Shown here piece after piece: positions 1 through 8,827 of a stretch of 64,000 bases of DNA (position 1 is the first letter of the stretch; every line of letters begins with the position of its first letter). Location of the stretch: positions 1-64,000 of the forward strand of contig NZ_JAGGLG010000004.1 in NCBI RefSeq assembly GCF_017874315.1, written 5' to 3'. This DNA comes from Symbiobacterium terraclitae. Its GTDB lineage: Bacteria > Bacillota > Sulfobacillia > Symbiobacteriales > Symbiobacteriaceae. The notes beneath the pieces were generated by a model. That model worked only from the letters and a program-made list of their open reading frames with translations, searched no databases and was not told the DNA's origin. Made by a program: the position numbers and the translations under genes.

Positions 1-15
1 ATACGCTCTACATGA

Positions 16-306
16 GCCATCTCGATCTTCAATCCTTTCACCCCTGCAAACTGGAAATGCGGCACATCCCAGTTTACAGGTTTGGAAGTTCGAGGTGGCT
101 CACTTTTGCGTGATCAAATGGCCCCCGAATGGCTCCCTTTTAGGTTATCAAACACAGTCGAGAGCGTGTTTGGACAGATCAAACAGAATCGGGGTTTCCG
201 CCGTTTCCTCCTAAGGGGTCTGTCGAAGGTCACCCTTGAGGTGGGCTGGCTTGCCCTTGCCCACAATCTGCTCAAGAAGGCAGCCCTGGTTGCCCAGGCG
301 AGCTAG
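16..306 (+). pseudogene. C-terminal remnant of an IS1182-like DDE transposase
   Basis: The last ~45 residues contain the motif VFGQIKQNRGFRRFLLRG followed by a hydrophobic AHNLLK segment, which is typical of the extreme C-terminus of IS1182-type (DDE) transposases. The same frame has a TGA at 13-15 and only a TTG at 82 as a possible start, so the catalytic part is not in this frame here. It lies beyond the window edge, in another frame, or is lost. I see no terminal inverted repeat. This is probably a decayed insertion sequence downstream of glyS. Confidence 0.7.
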
Positions 307-395
307 AACAGCCAGCAGACCTCGTCAAACCAGCCAAAAACCTCGCAAGATGGTCGATTGACTACCTGAAAAACCCAATTCGAACGAAAAGGAAC

Positions 396-436
396 GGGGC
401 CGTCCCAGCAGAGCAACCTGCTTTTGGGACGGCCCC
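396..436 (-). terminator. Rho-independent terminator of glyS
   Basis: A 12-bp perfect stem (GGGGCCGTCCCA / TGGGACGGCCCC) with a 17-nt loop lies just past the glyS stop. On the minus strand it is followed by a T-rich stretch (385-395). Confidence 0.8.
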
Positions 437-456
437 TTCAGCGTCATCAGTTGGAA

Positions 457-2559
457 TCAACCCGCCAGCTTGCTCAGGTCCGCCGGGGCGGAGAGCAGGC
501 CGCCCAGGGCCTGGAGCAGGGCGTAGCGGTTGGCCCGCACCTTCTCGTCCTCCACGTTTACCCGCACGCTGTCGAGGAAGGCGTCCACCGGGGCCTTCAG
601 GCGGGTGGCCAGGCGGTAGAACGCCCGGTACTCGCCCGCGTCCAGCGCCTGCTTCATCTCGGGCCTGAGGTCGACGAAGGCGCCGTAGAGGTCGCGCTCG
701 GCGGCCTCGCTGAAGAGCCCGGGATCGATCTCGGCGCTTGCGGCCCCCGCCTCGCCGGCCTTGCCGGCCAGGTTGGCGACCCGCTTGAACGCCCCCGTGA
801 CGGCGGCGAACTCGGGCTCACCCATGACGGCCGCCAGCGCCTCTGCTCGGTTGACGGCGTCCGTCACGTCCCGGAAGCCGGCGGCCAGCACGGCGTCGAT
901 CACGTCGTAGCGCACCGCGCGCTGCTCCAGCAACACCTTCAGCCGGGCCCGGAAGAACTCCATCAGCTCGCCGTGGGTCTTCAGCGCCTCTTCACCGGAG
1001 AGGGCGTACTGCTCCACGGCCTGTGAGGCCAGCGCGGCCAGGTCGACCCTGATGCGGTTCTCCACCAGCGTCTGCACCACGCCCTGGGCGGCGCGCCGCA
1101 GAGCGAAGGGGTCCTGCGAGCCGGTGGGGATCATGCCGATGGAGAAGTAGCCCGCAAGGGTGTCCAGTTTGTCGGCCAGGGCGACCACGATGCCCGGCCG
1201 GGACCGGGGCAGGTCGTCGCCGGCGCCCCGGGGCAGGTAGTGCTCGTAGATCGCCTCGGCCACCGCGGGGTCGCCGCCCTCCTTGAGCAGGTACTGCTTG
1301 CCCATGTAGCCCTGCAGCTCGGGGAACTCGAAGACCATCCGGGTGGCCAGGTCGGCCTTGCAGAGCCAGGCCGCCCGCGCCGCCTGCTCCTGCTCGGTGG
1401 GCGTGAGTTCCAGCGCCTTGCCGATCGCCCGGGCCAGGGCGACCAGCCGCTCCACGCGCTGGAACTGCGTGCCGAGCTTCTCCTGGAAGACGGCCTCCTT
1501 CAGCTTGGCGTTGTAAGCCTCCAGCGGCTGCTTGCGGTCCTCGTCCCAGAAGAAGCGGGCATCCGACAGCCGGGCCGCCAGCACCTTCTCGTTGCCGGCC
1601 CGCACGATGTCGATATGGTCGAGCCCGCCGTTGCGCACGCCGATGAACCAGGGCAGGAGCTCCTCGGAGCCCTCTGCCTTGTAGACCGGGAAGTAGCGCT
1701 GGTTCTCCTTCATGGTGGTCACCAGCACCTCGGAGGGAACCTCCAGGTAGGCCGGCGCGAAGGAGCCGGTGAAGGCGGTGGGCTGCTCCACCAGCCAGGT
1801 GAGCTCCTCCAGCAGGTCCTCGTCGCGCCGCACGAAGCCGCCCACCCGGGCCGCCTCGGCCGTCACCTGCTGCCAGATCACCTGCTTGCGCACATGCTGG
1901 TCCACCATGACGTAAGCCCCGCCGACCTTGGCGAAGTAGTCGTCGGCGTCGTTCACCTTGACCGGCTCGGCCGGGCCCAGTACCCGGTGGCCCCGGGTGG
2001 TGTCCACGGTCTCGATGCCGTCCACGACAAAGGGCACGCGCCGGTCACCCAGCATGGCCAGGATCCACTTGATCGGCCGGGCGTAGCGGATCTCCCGGTC
2101 GGCCCAGCGCATCGCCTTGGGCCAGTGGATCGAGGTGACGAGCCCGGCCAGCAGCGGGGGCAGCACGGCGGTGACCGACTCGCCCTTGATCAGCTTGCGG
2201 GCGTAGAGGTACTCGCCGCCCTTCTCGTCGGGCCGGACTTGCAGGTCCTCCACCGCCACCCCCTGCCCCTCGGCGAACTTCCGGGCGGCGACGGTGGGAT
2301 TGCCCTCGGCGTCGAAGGCGGCCTTCCTGGGCGGCCCCTTCACCTCCATCTCCACGTCGCGCTGCATGAGCGCCAGGTTCCTCACGTAGAGCACCAGGCG
2401 GCGCGGGGTGCCGAACACGTCGACGACTTCGTAGTCGAGGCGGGCCTCATCCAGGGCCTTAACGGCGTTTGCCTTCAGCTGCTCCAGCGCCGGCGCGCAG
2501 AAGCGGGCGGGAATCTCCTCGGTACCGATCTCAAGAATGAGGTTGCGGGTATCGGCCAT
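457..2559 (-). CDS. glyS: Glycyl-tRNA synthetase beta subunit
   Basis: This 700-residue protein is the beta subunit of the alpha2beta2 bacterial glycyl-tRNA synthetase, which binds tRNA-Gly and is needed for aminoacylation with GlyQ. The N-terminus (ILEIGTEEIPARF) is the family signature, and the C-terminal ~110 residues (FRARLKVLLEQRAVRYDVIDAV onwards) match the DALR-type anticodon-binding region. The ATG at 2559 is chosen because it gives this signature at residue 8 and sits 2 bp after the glyQ stop. A longer open frame upstream only overlaps glyQ out of frame. The length is normal. It is co-transcribed with glyQ under the T-box leader. Confidence 0.97.
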   Translation of the reverse strand: MADTRNLILEIGTEEIPARFCAPALEQLKANAVKALDEARLDYEVVDVFGTPRRLVLYVRNLALMQRDVEMEVKGPPRKAAFDAEGNPTVAARKFAEGQGVAVEDLQVRPDEKGGEYLYARKLIKGESVTAVLPPLLAGLVTSIHWPKAMRWADREIRYARPIKWILAMLGDRRVPFVVDGIETVDTTRGHRVLGPAEPVKVNDADDYFAKVGGAYVMVDQHVRKQVIWQQVTAEAARVGGFVRRDEDLLEELTWLVEQPTAFTGSFAPAYLEVPSEVLVTTMKENQRYFPVYKAEGSEELLPWFIGVRNGGLDHIDIVRAGNEKVLAARLSDARFFWDEDRKQPLEAYNAKLKEAVFQEKLGTQFQRVERLVALARAIGKALELTPTEQEQAARAAWLCKADLATRMVFEFPELQGYMGKQYLLKEGGDPAVAEAIYEHYLPRGAGDDLPRSRPGIVVALADKLDTLAGYFSIGMIPTGSQDPFALRRAAQGVVQTLVENRIRVDLAALASQAVEQYALSGEEALKTHGELMEFFRARLKVLLEQRAVRYDVIDAVLAAGFRDVTDAVNRAEALAAVMGEPEFAAVTGAFKRVANLAGKAGEAGAASAEIDPGLFSEAAERDLYGAFVDLRPEMKQALDAGEYRAFYRLATRLKAPVDAFLDSVRVNVEDEKVRANRYALLQALGGLLSAPADLSKLAG

Positions 2560-2561
2560 GG

Positions 2562-3503
<942 letters not shown>

Positions 3504-3537
3504 GCGCGATCCTCCTTCGAAGCGGGCGTCCGATGCG

Positions 3538-3761
3538 AAAAGGCTCTCGCCCCGGGCCACCCTTGATGTGGCCAGGGACGAGAGCCTCTGCGTGCTCCCG
3601 CGGTTCCACCCTGATTGGCGCCCCCACAGGGACACCCACCTCTGCCGTGATTCGCTTTCGCTCCCGGGCGCCGTTCCCCGCAGCCTGCCCACCCTGCTCG
3701 CACCAGACGCAGGGCTCTCTGCAGGAGCCCGCTGGCGGGTACTCCTCCCGTTCCTCGCTAG
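3538..3761 (-). promoter_or_regulatory. T-box riboswitch upstream of glyQS
   Basis: The minus strand carries the T-box core GGGTGGAACCGCGG (complement of 3598-3611). Downstream is a terminator helix pairing AGGCTCTCG with CGAGAGCC, followed by TTTT (3538-3588). The upstream ~130 nt can form Stem I. A GGC in the context GAACGGCGCC (about 3668-3677, ~90 nt from the promoter) is a plausible glycine specifier, but I did not fold the leader. Uncharged tRNA-Gly is expected to stabilise the antiterminator. Confidence 0.92.
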
Positions 3762-3767
3762 GACAAA

Positions 3768-3796
3768 ACTCTAGCAACTCGGCGGGGTGGTGTCAA
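3768..3796 (-). promoter_or_regulatory. Sigma-A promoter of the glyQS T-box transcript
   Basis: On the minus strand a consensus TTGACA (3791-3796) is separated by exactly 17 bp from TAGAGT (3768-3773). It sits at the expected 5' end of the T-box leader. Confidence 0.85.
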
Positions 3797-3798
3797 GG

Positions 3799-4308
3799 GG
3801 CGCCGGGCCCCCTGCCCGTAACAGCCTGAGCTGCGGCCCCGGGCAGGGCGGGCAAAGGCGCATTGCTGGCGCCCGTTCAAAGCTCCGCAGGAGGCTGGCG
3901 CGAGCGCAGCGGAGCGAGCACGCCCGGCCGACGAGGAGCATTACCGCTGCCGAGCGCCAGGGGCGCCGAGCCGCCCTGCCCGTAACAGCCTGAGCCGCGG
4001 CCCCGGGCAGGGCGGGCAAAGGCGCATTGCTGGCGCCAGTTCAAAGCTCCGCAGGAGGCCGGCGCGAGCGCAGCGGAGCGAGCACGCCCGGCCGACGAGG
4101 AGCATTACCGCTGCCGAGCGCCAGCGGCGCCGAGCCGCCCTGCCCGTAACAGCCTGAGCCGCGGCCCCGGGCAGGGCGGGCAAAGGCGCATTGCTGGCGC
4201 CAGTTCAAGGCTCCGCAGGAGGCCGGCGCGAGCGCAGCGGAGCGAGCACGCCCGGCCGACGAGGAGCATTACCGCTGGCGAGCGCCAGCGGCGCCGAGCC
4301 CCCTTGCC
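3799..4308. repeat. Three tandem copies of a 164-bp GC-rich repeat with an internal stem-loop
   Basis: The same block recurs at 3841, 4005 and 4169 (position of GGGCAGGGCGGGC), an exact 164-bp period with few differences between copies. Each copy contains an inverted pair CCGCCCTGCCCG / CGGGCAGGGCGG (in copy 2 at 3971-3982 and 4004-4015) around a ~21-nt loop. The other half contains GGAGCGAGCACGCCCGG and GAGCATTACCGCTG. Related units with the same stem occur at 31930-32238. Open frames across it are low-complexity shadows. It fills the gap between the glyQ promoter and the permease genes. Confidence 0.9.
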
Positions 4309-4331
4309 CCTGGAGGTCGCGCACGAGCCTC

Positions 4332-5228
4332 TCACCCCTGCCGCAGACCCCGCAGGCGGAAGCCCTCGGCCAGCAGGTGGAAGGCTGCGGCGGAGAGCCC
4401 CAGCGCCAGGCCGGGGTAGAAGGGAATCCAGGGCGTCCCCAGGATGTTGTACCGGTTCGCCCCCAGCATCTGCCCCCACTCGGGCAGGTACTCGATGATC
4501 CGCACCCAGCCGTCGCCGCGGACGGCCACCGTGCCGCCCACGTAGATGCCGAAGACCGCCAGCTGCCCCATCAGCAGGAGCACCCATGCCATCTCCGAGG
4601 AGATCATCACGGCCAGGTCGGCCCGCATCAGCGGCAGCACGTGGCGCAGCAGGATGCGCCCGGGCGTGGCACCCAGGGCGCGGGCCGCCTCCACGTGGGG
4701 CATGATCATGATCTCCTCGACCCGGCGGCGCACCTGTTCGGCCATGCGCGGGGCGCCGGAGAGGACCAGCATCGCCACGTAGGCCGCGAGCCAGCCCGCC
4801 TGCCCGGGGATCAGCCAGCGCAGGCCGCCCAGGGTCATGGCCACCAGCGCCAGCGCCGGAATGGAGCCGAAGCCGACCGCCAGGGTCTGCACCAGCCGGC
4901 CCGCCCGACCGCCGGCCCAGCCCGCCCGGAGCCCCGCCGGCAGGGCCACCGCCAGCCGCAGGAGGATCACGCCGGCCGCCAGCCCCAGCGTGTACCGGGC
5001 GCCGTAGACCACGCGCGCGAGCATGTCCCGCCCCACCATGTCTGAACCGAGCACGTAGCCGAACTCGCCGGGGGCGAAGGGCGCCAGGCGCAGCCGGCGG
5101 CCTTCCACCTGCATGTAGACGCCCACGTGCGGGTCCTCCAGGGTCACCAGCTCCGGCAGCACCAGCAGAAAGAGCAGCCCGGCGGTCAGCATGAGTCCCA
5201 GGATCAGGGGGAAGTTCAGCCGCCTCAC
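4332..5228 (-). CDS. ABC transporter permease, DppC/OppC type
   Basis: This 298-residue inner-membrane permease belongs to the peptide/nickel (Dpp/Opp) importer family. The N-terminus has one transmembrane helix and an extracytoplasmic stretch ending in LGSDMVGRDMLARVVYGAR, the hallmark of DppC-type subunits. The coupling EAA loop is around EAARALGATPGRILLRHVLP. The GTG at 5228 overlaps the upstream permease stop by 4 bp (GTGA), indicating translational coupling. No ATPase or binding-protein gene lies next to the pair, so these must be supplied from elsewhere or the system is incomplete. The substrate is unknown. Confidence 0.85.
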   Translation of the reverse strand: MRRLNFPLILGLMLTAGLLFLLVLPELVTLEDPHVGVYMQVEGRRLRLAPFAPGEFGYVLGSDMVGRDMLARVVYGARYTLGLAAGVILLRLAVALPAGLRAGWAGGRAGRLVQTLAVGFGSIPALALVAMTLGGLRWLIPGQAGWLAAYVAMLVLSGAPRMAEQVRRRVEEIMIMPHVEAARALGATPGRILLRHVLPLMRADLAVMISSEMAWVLLLMGQLAVFGIYVGGTVAVRGDGWVRIIEYLPEWGQMLGANRYNILGTPWIPFYPGLALGLSAAAFHLLAEGFRLRGLRQG

Positions 5229-6238
5229 GGCGTCCCCCCTCCCTTCAGCTGCGGGTTGGCCAGCGCCCGCAGGGTGACCGCCAGCCCGTCCATCACCAGG
5301 AACCAGGTGCAGAAGATCAGCCCGATGGTCGCGACCACGTGGGGCTGGCTGTAGCTGAGCCCTCGCATCAGCCCCGACCCGAGGCCGTAGTGGTTGGTGA
5401 GCACCTCCACGACCAGCTGGCTGGAGAGCGTGACGTTCAGCATGGCCGGCATGCCGTTCAGGGCCCGGGGCAGGGCGTTGCGCAGCGCGTGTTTCAGCAC
5501 CACCCACACCTCGGGCACCCCCTTGGCCCGGGCGGTGCGGATGTACTCCTGGCGCATCGCTTCGTCCAGTGCGGTGGAGATCAGCCGCGCCGTATAGGCC
5601 ATGGGGATGATGGAGAGCGCCACCAGCGGCAGCAGCCATCCCCGCTCGCCCCCCTGCACCCCGAGCACAGACCAGAGCCGCACGCCGAAGGTGCGGTAGG
5701 ACCAGATGGTGAGCAGCTGCCCCAGGAGGATCAGGAGGAAGTCCGGCACCGAGACGCCCAGCACCGAGAGGCCCAGTGAGAAGGCGCGCCCGGCGCGGCT
5801 CCCCAGGACCAGGCAGCCCAGCAGCAGCCCGAGGACCACGCCCACGACGAGCGCCGCGGCGAACAGCTGGAAGGAGAGCCACCAGGTCTCCCGCAGCAGG
5901 GGCAGCAGCGGCAGGACGCGCTGGGCCGTGCCGTACCACTGGTCCACCGTCAGGGTGCCGCCCGCGAGGCCGGCCATGTAGTCCCTCAGCCCCTCGCCGT
6001 ACGCTGCCAGGGACCACGAGTAGGCGAAGCCGCCGGCGTCGCCTTCAAGGGGTTCAATGCGGAACTTCTGGGTGGCGTCCGTGCGCACCTCGCCCAGGCT
6101 CCCGGGCGGGGAAGACGCCTCCGTCGCCACCACGCCCCGGGGCAGCATGGCCACCAGCACCACGATCGCGGCGGAGAGCAGCAGCAGCCCGAGGCGCAGG
6201 GCCCATCCCTTGAGCAAGTCAAACCATCTTCCCGACAC
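5225..6238 (-). CDS. ABC transporter permease, DppB/OppB type
   Basis: This 337-residue permease has an N-terminal helix (residues ~14-34), a ~75-residue extracytoplasmic segment, then five to six helices. The EAA-loop-like region is EYIRTARAKGVPEVWVVLKHALRNALP, typical of DppB-type importers of peptides, nickel or opines. The start is GTG at 6238. The preceding ribosome site is weak (AGGTGA). It forms a two-gene unit with the downstream DppC-type gene. Nearby hairpins (6278-6338) separate it from the preceding small gene. The substrate cannot be assigned. Confidence 0.85.
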   Translation of the reverse strand: MSGRWFDLLKGWALRLGLLLLSAAIVVLVAMLPRGVVATEASSPPGSLGEVRTDATQKFRIEPLEGDAGGFAYSWSLAAYGEGLRDYMAGLAGGTLTVDQWYGTAQRVLPLLPLLRETWWLSFQLFAAALVVGVVLGLLLGCLVLGSRAGRAFSLGLSVLGVSVPDFLLILLGQLLTIWSYRTFGVRLWSVLGVQGGERGWLLPLVALSIIPMAYTARLISTALDEAMRQEYIRTARAKGVPEVWVVLKHALRNALPRALNGMPAMLNVTLSSQLVVEVLTNHYGLGSGLMRGLSYSQPHVVATIGLIFCTWFLVMDGLAVTLRALANPQLKGGGTP

Positions 6239-6277
6239 TCAGATTCACCTGACTTCGCAGTCTCGGCAGGCCGAGAG

Positions 6278-6338
6278 GCCGCGTGCGTGGCCGCACGCGG
6301 CCGCCCCTCGTCCCGTTTGCGAATAGGACGAGGGGCGG
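6278..6338. terminator. Two consecutive strong hairpins between the small ORF and the permease genes
   Basis: An 11-bp stem (GGCCGCGTGCG / CGCACGCGGCC, 6278-6302) is followed by a 13-bp stem (CCGCCCCTCGTCC / GGACGAGGGGCGG, 6301-6338). They lie after the stop of the small gene at 6373. Neither strand has a good T-run, so termination is likely but not certain. Confidence 0.5.
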
Positions 6339-6372
6339 AAGAATCTCGTTCGTGTCAACTTTACACCTGTGT

Positions 6373-6666
6373 TTAGATCGACTCGAGGTAGCGCACTACC
6401 CGCTGCACGACCGGTAGGTGCTCCTGGCGGCCGAACCGCCAGCCGCGGTCGAAGGCCGCCACCTTGCGCATGAGCCGGGTCCCGGGGATGGGGGCGTAGA
6501 GCACGAGCCGGGCGATGCGACCCCGCCCCTTGTAGAGCGTGTCGGGGTCGATGCCGTAGCTGACCGGCCCCCGCGTGAGGCGAACCTCCCAGCGGTACGG
6601 GCCGCACTCCCCCCGCAGCAGCCCGTCGCGCGTCCCCGCGTCCAGCAGCCGAACCCGTGCGAACAT
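6373..6666 (-). CDS. Conserved-looking small protein of unknown function downstream of recO
   Basis: This 97-residue basic protein has no recognisable motif, membrane segment or signal. It begins MFARVRLLDAG and contains GIDPDTLYKGRGRIARLVLY. The ATG at 6666 is chosen because GGAGGG lies 8 nt before it; a TTG at 6699 is the alternative. It follows recO by about 45 bp on the same strand, with a perfect hairpin between them that includes its ribosome site. I do not recognise the family. The codon usage and ribosome site support a real gene. Confidence 0.6.
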   Translation of the reverse strand: MFARVRLLDAGTRDGLLRGECGPYRWEVRLTRGPVSYGIDPDTLYKGRGRIARLVLYAPIPGTRLMRKVAAFDRGWRFGRQEHLPVVQRVVRYLESI

Positions 6667-6670
6667 GACA

Positions 6671-6692
6671 GAATCCCTCCTGGGAGGGATTC
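6671..6692 (-). promoter_or_regulatory. Perfect palindrome covering the ribosome site of the small ORF
   Basis: GAATCCCTCC and GGAGGGATTC form a 10-bp perfect stem with a 2-nt loop. The right arm as read on the minus strand is the Shine-Dalgarno of the gene starting at 6666, so the RNA hairpin would hide it. It could also act as a recO 3' hairpin. Confidence 0.6.
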
Positions 6693-6711
6693 TTGTCAAC
6701 TGCGCAATGAA

Positions 6712-7467
6712 TTAAACGCGCAGGGTATCGAGAAATTCCTTCGACTTCAGCCGCCGCTCGGTTCGCACCAGGATGTAGGCCGAGAGCGCCTGGTCGACCT
6801 CGGCGGCCACCTCGCCGCCGAGGCGCACCACATGGGCCCGGCGGATGTCGCCGTCCAGCAGCCGCTTCATGCTCTCCAGGGCGCCCAGCGAGAGCCGGAC
6901 GGCCCCCTCGCCCTCGGCCGAGCAGGCGGGGCAGAGCACGCCGCCCAGCACCGGCGAGAAGCGCACGCTGCCGTTCTGCTGCACGGCCTCGGTGCCGCAG
7001 CCCACACAGGCGGTGAGGCTGGGCCGGAAGCCGAGCATGGAGAGCAGCTTCAGCTCGTAGGCCCGCAGGAGCGGTTCAGGGGGCAGGTCGGGCTCGTTGA
7101 AAAGGTGGAGGCTGGTCAGCAGCAGGAGGAAGGGCGCCTCGTGCCGCTGCCGCTCGGGCAGCAGGGCGTCCATCAGCTCGCAGGCGTAGGTGGCATAGGC
7201 CATGCGCACCAGGTCCTCCCGCAGCTGGCGAAAGGACTCCACGATCTCCGCCTGGCTCAGCGTGTCGAGGCTCCTGCCGGAGAAGAGCTGGGCCCGCAGC
7301 CGGGAGAAGAGCTGGGTCGCCGCCGCGAGGCGGCTGCGGGGCCGCCGGGCTCCCCGGGCCACCGCCTCCACCTTCCCCTCCTCGCGGGTGAGCAGGACGA
7401 CGATCTTGTCCGCCTCCTGGAAGTTCCGTACCCGAATGACGATCCCGTCGACGTTGTAGAGTGCCAA
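6712..7467 (-). CDS. recO: DNA repair protein RecO
   Basis: This 251-residue protein has an N-terminal OB fold (MALYNVDGIVIRVRNFQEADKIVVLLT) followed by a helical domain and a zinc knuckle with C154, C157, C179 and C182 (CVGC...CPAC). RecO anneals SSB-coated DNA and loads RecA with RecR in recombinational repair. The start is TTG at 7467 with GGAGGTG at the right distance. In B. subtilis recO sits between era and glyQ; here ~39 kb separates it from era. A TATGAT (-10-like, complement of 7493-7498) lies upstream, near a CRP-like palindrome facing the divergent gene. Confidence 0.95.
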   Translation of the reverse strand: MALYNVDGIVIRVRNFQEADKIVVLLTREEGKVEAVARGARRPRSRLAAATQLFSRLRAQLFSGRSLDTLSQAEIVESFRQLREDLVRMAYATYACELMDALLPERQRHEAPFLLLLTSLHLFNEPDLPPEPLLRAYELKLLSMLGFRPSLTACVGCGTEAVQQNGSVRFSPVLGGVLCPACSAEGEGAVRLSLGALESMKRLLDGDIRRAHVVRLGGEVAAEVDQALSAYILVRTERRLKSKEFLDTLRV

Positions 7468-7513
7468 GTCGCCACCTCCGCCGTTCTGCCCTCATCATAA
7501 CACAGGGCGGCCG

Positions 7514-7529
7514 TGTGACACCTGTCACT
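7514..7529. promoter_or_regulatory. CRP/FNR-family palindrome between recO and the NnrS-like gene
   Basis: TGTGACACCTGTCACT matches the CRP consensus TGTGA-N6-TCACA at 9 of 10 defined bases. It lies 63 bp before the start codon of the NnrS-like gene. The window encodes one Crp/Fnr-family regulator (17143-17868), a possible but unproven partner. Confidence 0.5.
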
Positions 7530-7591
7530 TCGCACGCTGGTTCAGGTGGGGATACTGAGAACAGGTCTCAATGCGATCGGAGGCGATTTCC

Positions 7592-8686
7592 ATGTCCTCA
7601 TCCCCGCGCCTCAACCCCGGCCGCTACCCGCTGCTGATGCTGGGCATCCTCACCCTGCTGGCCGCCATGTGGGCCGGCATCCTGCGCATCGGGCTGACGC
7701 TGCCGCCCCTCACCCCCACGCTCTCGGGCGCCCACGGCCCGCTGATGATCGCCGGCTTCCTCGGCACCGTGATCGGGCTGGAGCGGGCCGTGGCGATGGG
7801 CCGGCCCTGGATGTTCGCCGCCCCCGCCCTGGCGCTCGCCGGCGGCCTCCTCCTCATCTTCGGTGCGCCCCCGTGGGTCGGCGCCCTGAGCATCGTGCTC
7901 AGCAGCGCCGTGCTGATCCTGCTCTTCACCCAGATCCTGCGGGTGCAGCCCACGCTGTTTAACTACGTGCTCACCTTGGCGGCGGTGGTCTGGCTGGGCG
8001 GGAACCTGCTCTGGCTCCTCGGCCGCCCCATCCCGCAGGTGGTGCCCGCCTGGGCGGGCTTCCTCATCCTGACCATCGCCGGCGAGCGGCTGGAACTGAC
8101 GCGGCTGCTGCAGATCTCGCGCGCCGGCACCGTCGCCTTCTTCGGCGTGCTCGCCGTGCTCGTGGCCGGCATCTTCACCGCCCCCTGGGACTACGGCCTC
8201 GGCTGGCGCATCGCCGGGCTCGGCATGGCGGCCCTCTCGCTCTGGCTGCTGCAGAACGACATCGCCCGCAGGACCGTCAGGACCCAGGGGCTGACCCGCT
8301 TCATCGCCATCTGCATGCTGCTGGGCTACTTCTGGCTGATGGCGGGCGGGGCGATTGCCGTGTGGCGCGGCTTCCTCTACGGCGGACCCTACGACGCGGC
8401 GCTGCACGCGGTCTTCCTCGGATTCGTGTTCAGCATGATCTTCGGGCACGCACCGGTGATCTTCCCCGCGGTGCTGGGGGTGCGCATGAACTTCTCCCCC
8501 TGGTTCTACAGCCATCTCGTGCTCCTGCACGTCTCCGTGGTGCTCCGGGTCGGCGGCGGGCTCGTGGAGTGGCTGCCGGTGCGGCAGTGGGCGGTCATCC
8601 TCAACGTCGCGACGCTGCTGCTGTTCCTGGCCAACACGGTGCGCTCGCTCCGCCGGCGGGCGGACGGGGCCATCCGGCCCTCCTGA
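7592..8686 (+). CDS. Multi-pass membrane protein related to NnrS
   Basis: This 364-residue protein has about ten to twelve hydrophobic helices. The N-terminal motif SGAHGPLMIAGFLGTVIGLERAVA and the C-terminal HAVFLGFVFSMIFGHAPVI place conserved histidines inside membrane segments, resembling the two His-rich regions of NnrS. NnrS is a heme- and copper-containing membrane protein linked to nitric oxide tolerance in denitrifiers. The ATG at 7592 is chosen because CGGAGG precedes it by 8 nt; an ATG at 7571 lacks a site. It is divergent from recO and has a CRP-like site upstream. The NnrS relation is from motif resemblance only. Confidence 0.6.
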   Translation: MSSSPRLNPGRYPLLMLGILTLLAAMWAGILRIGLTLPPLTPTLSGAHGPLMIAGFLGTVIGLERAVAMGRPWMFAAPALALAGGLLLIFGAPPWVGALSIVLSSAVLILLFTQILRVQPTLFNYVLTLAAVVWLGGNLLWLLGRPIPQVVPAWAGFLILTIAGERLELTRLLQISRAGTVAFFGVLAVLVAGIFTAPWDYGLGWRIAGLGMAALSLWLLQNDIARRTVRTQGLTRFIAICMLLGYFWLMAGGAIAVWRGFLYGGPYDAALHAVFLGFVFSMIFGHAPVIFPAVLGVRMNFSPWFYSHLVLLHVSVVLRVGGGLVEWLPVRQWAVILNVATLLLFLANTVRSLRRRADGAIRPS

Positions 8687-8722
8687 CCCCGCCATTTTGT
8701 CGAATCCTGCGTACACAGGTGG

Positions 8723-8751
8723 TTGCGGATTGAGTAACGTCGTGCTATAAG
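8723..8751 (+). promoter_or_regulatory. Sigma-A-like promoter of the GGDEF gene
   Basis: TTGCGG (8723-8728), 17-bp spacer, TATAAG (8746-8751), about 75 bp before the chosen start. Confidence 0.65.
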
Positions 8752-8827
8752 AAAAGATGAAGAAAATCGTGCGGAGGTGGGTGAACCACCTCCCAAGCGC
8801 GTCGCGGCTGCCGAGGGGGGTGCCAAC

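Noticed and set aside
3799-4308. CRISPR array
   Set aside because: The units are 164 bp and almost identical throughout, with no short repeat plus unique spacers and no cas genes.
3771-4587. Several small minus-strand frames across the 164-bp repeats (MPALPGAAAQAV...)
   Set aside because: They repeat with the DNA, lack ribosome sites and are typical high-GC shadows of non-coding repeats.
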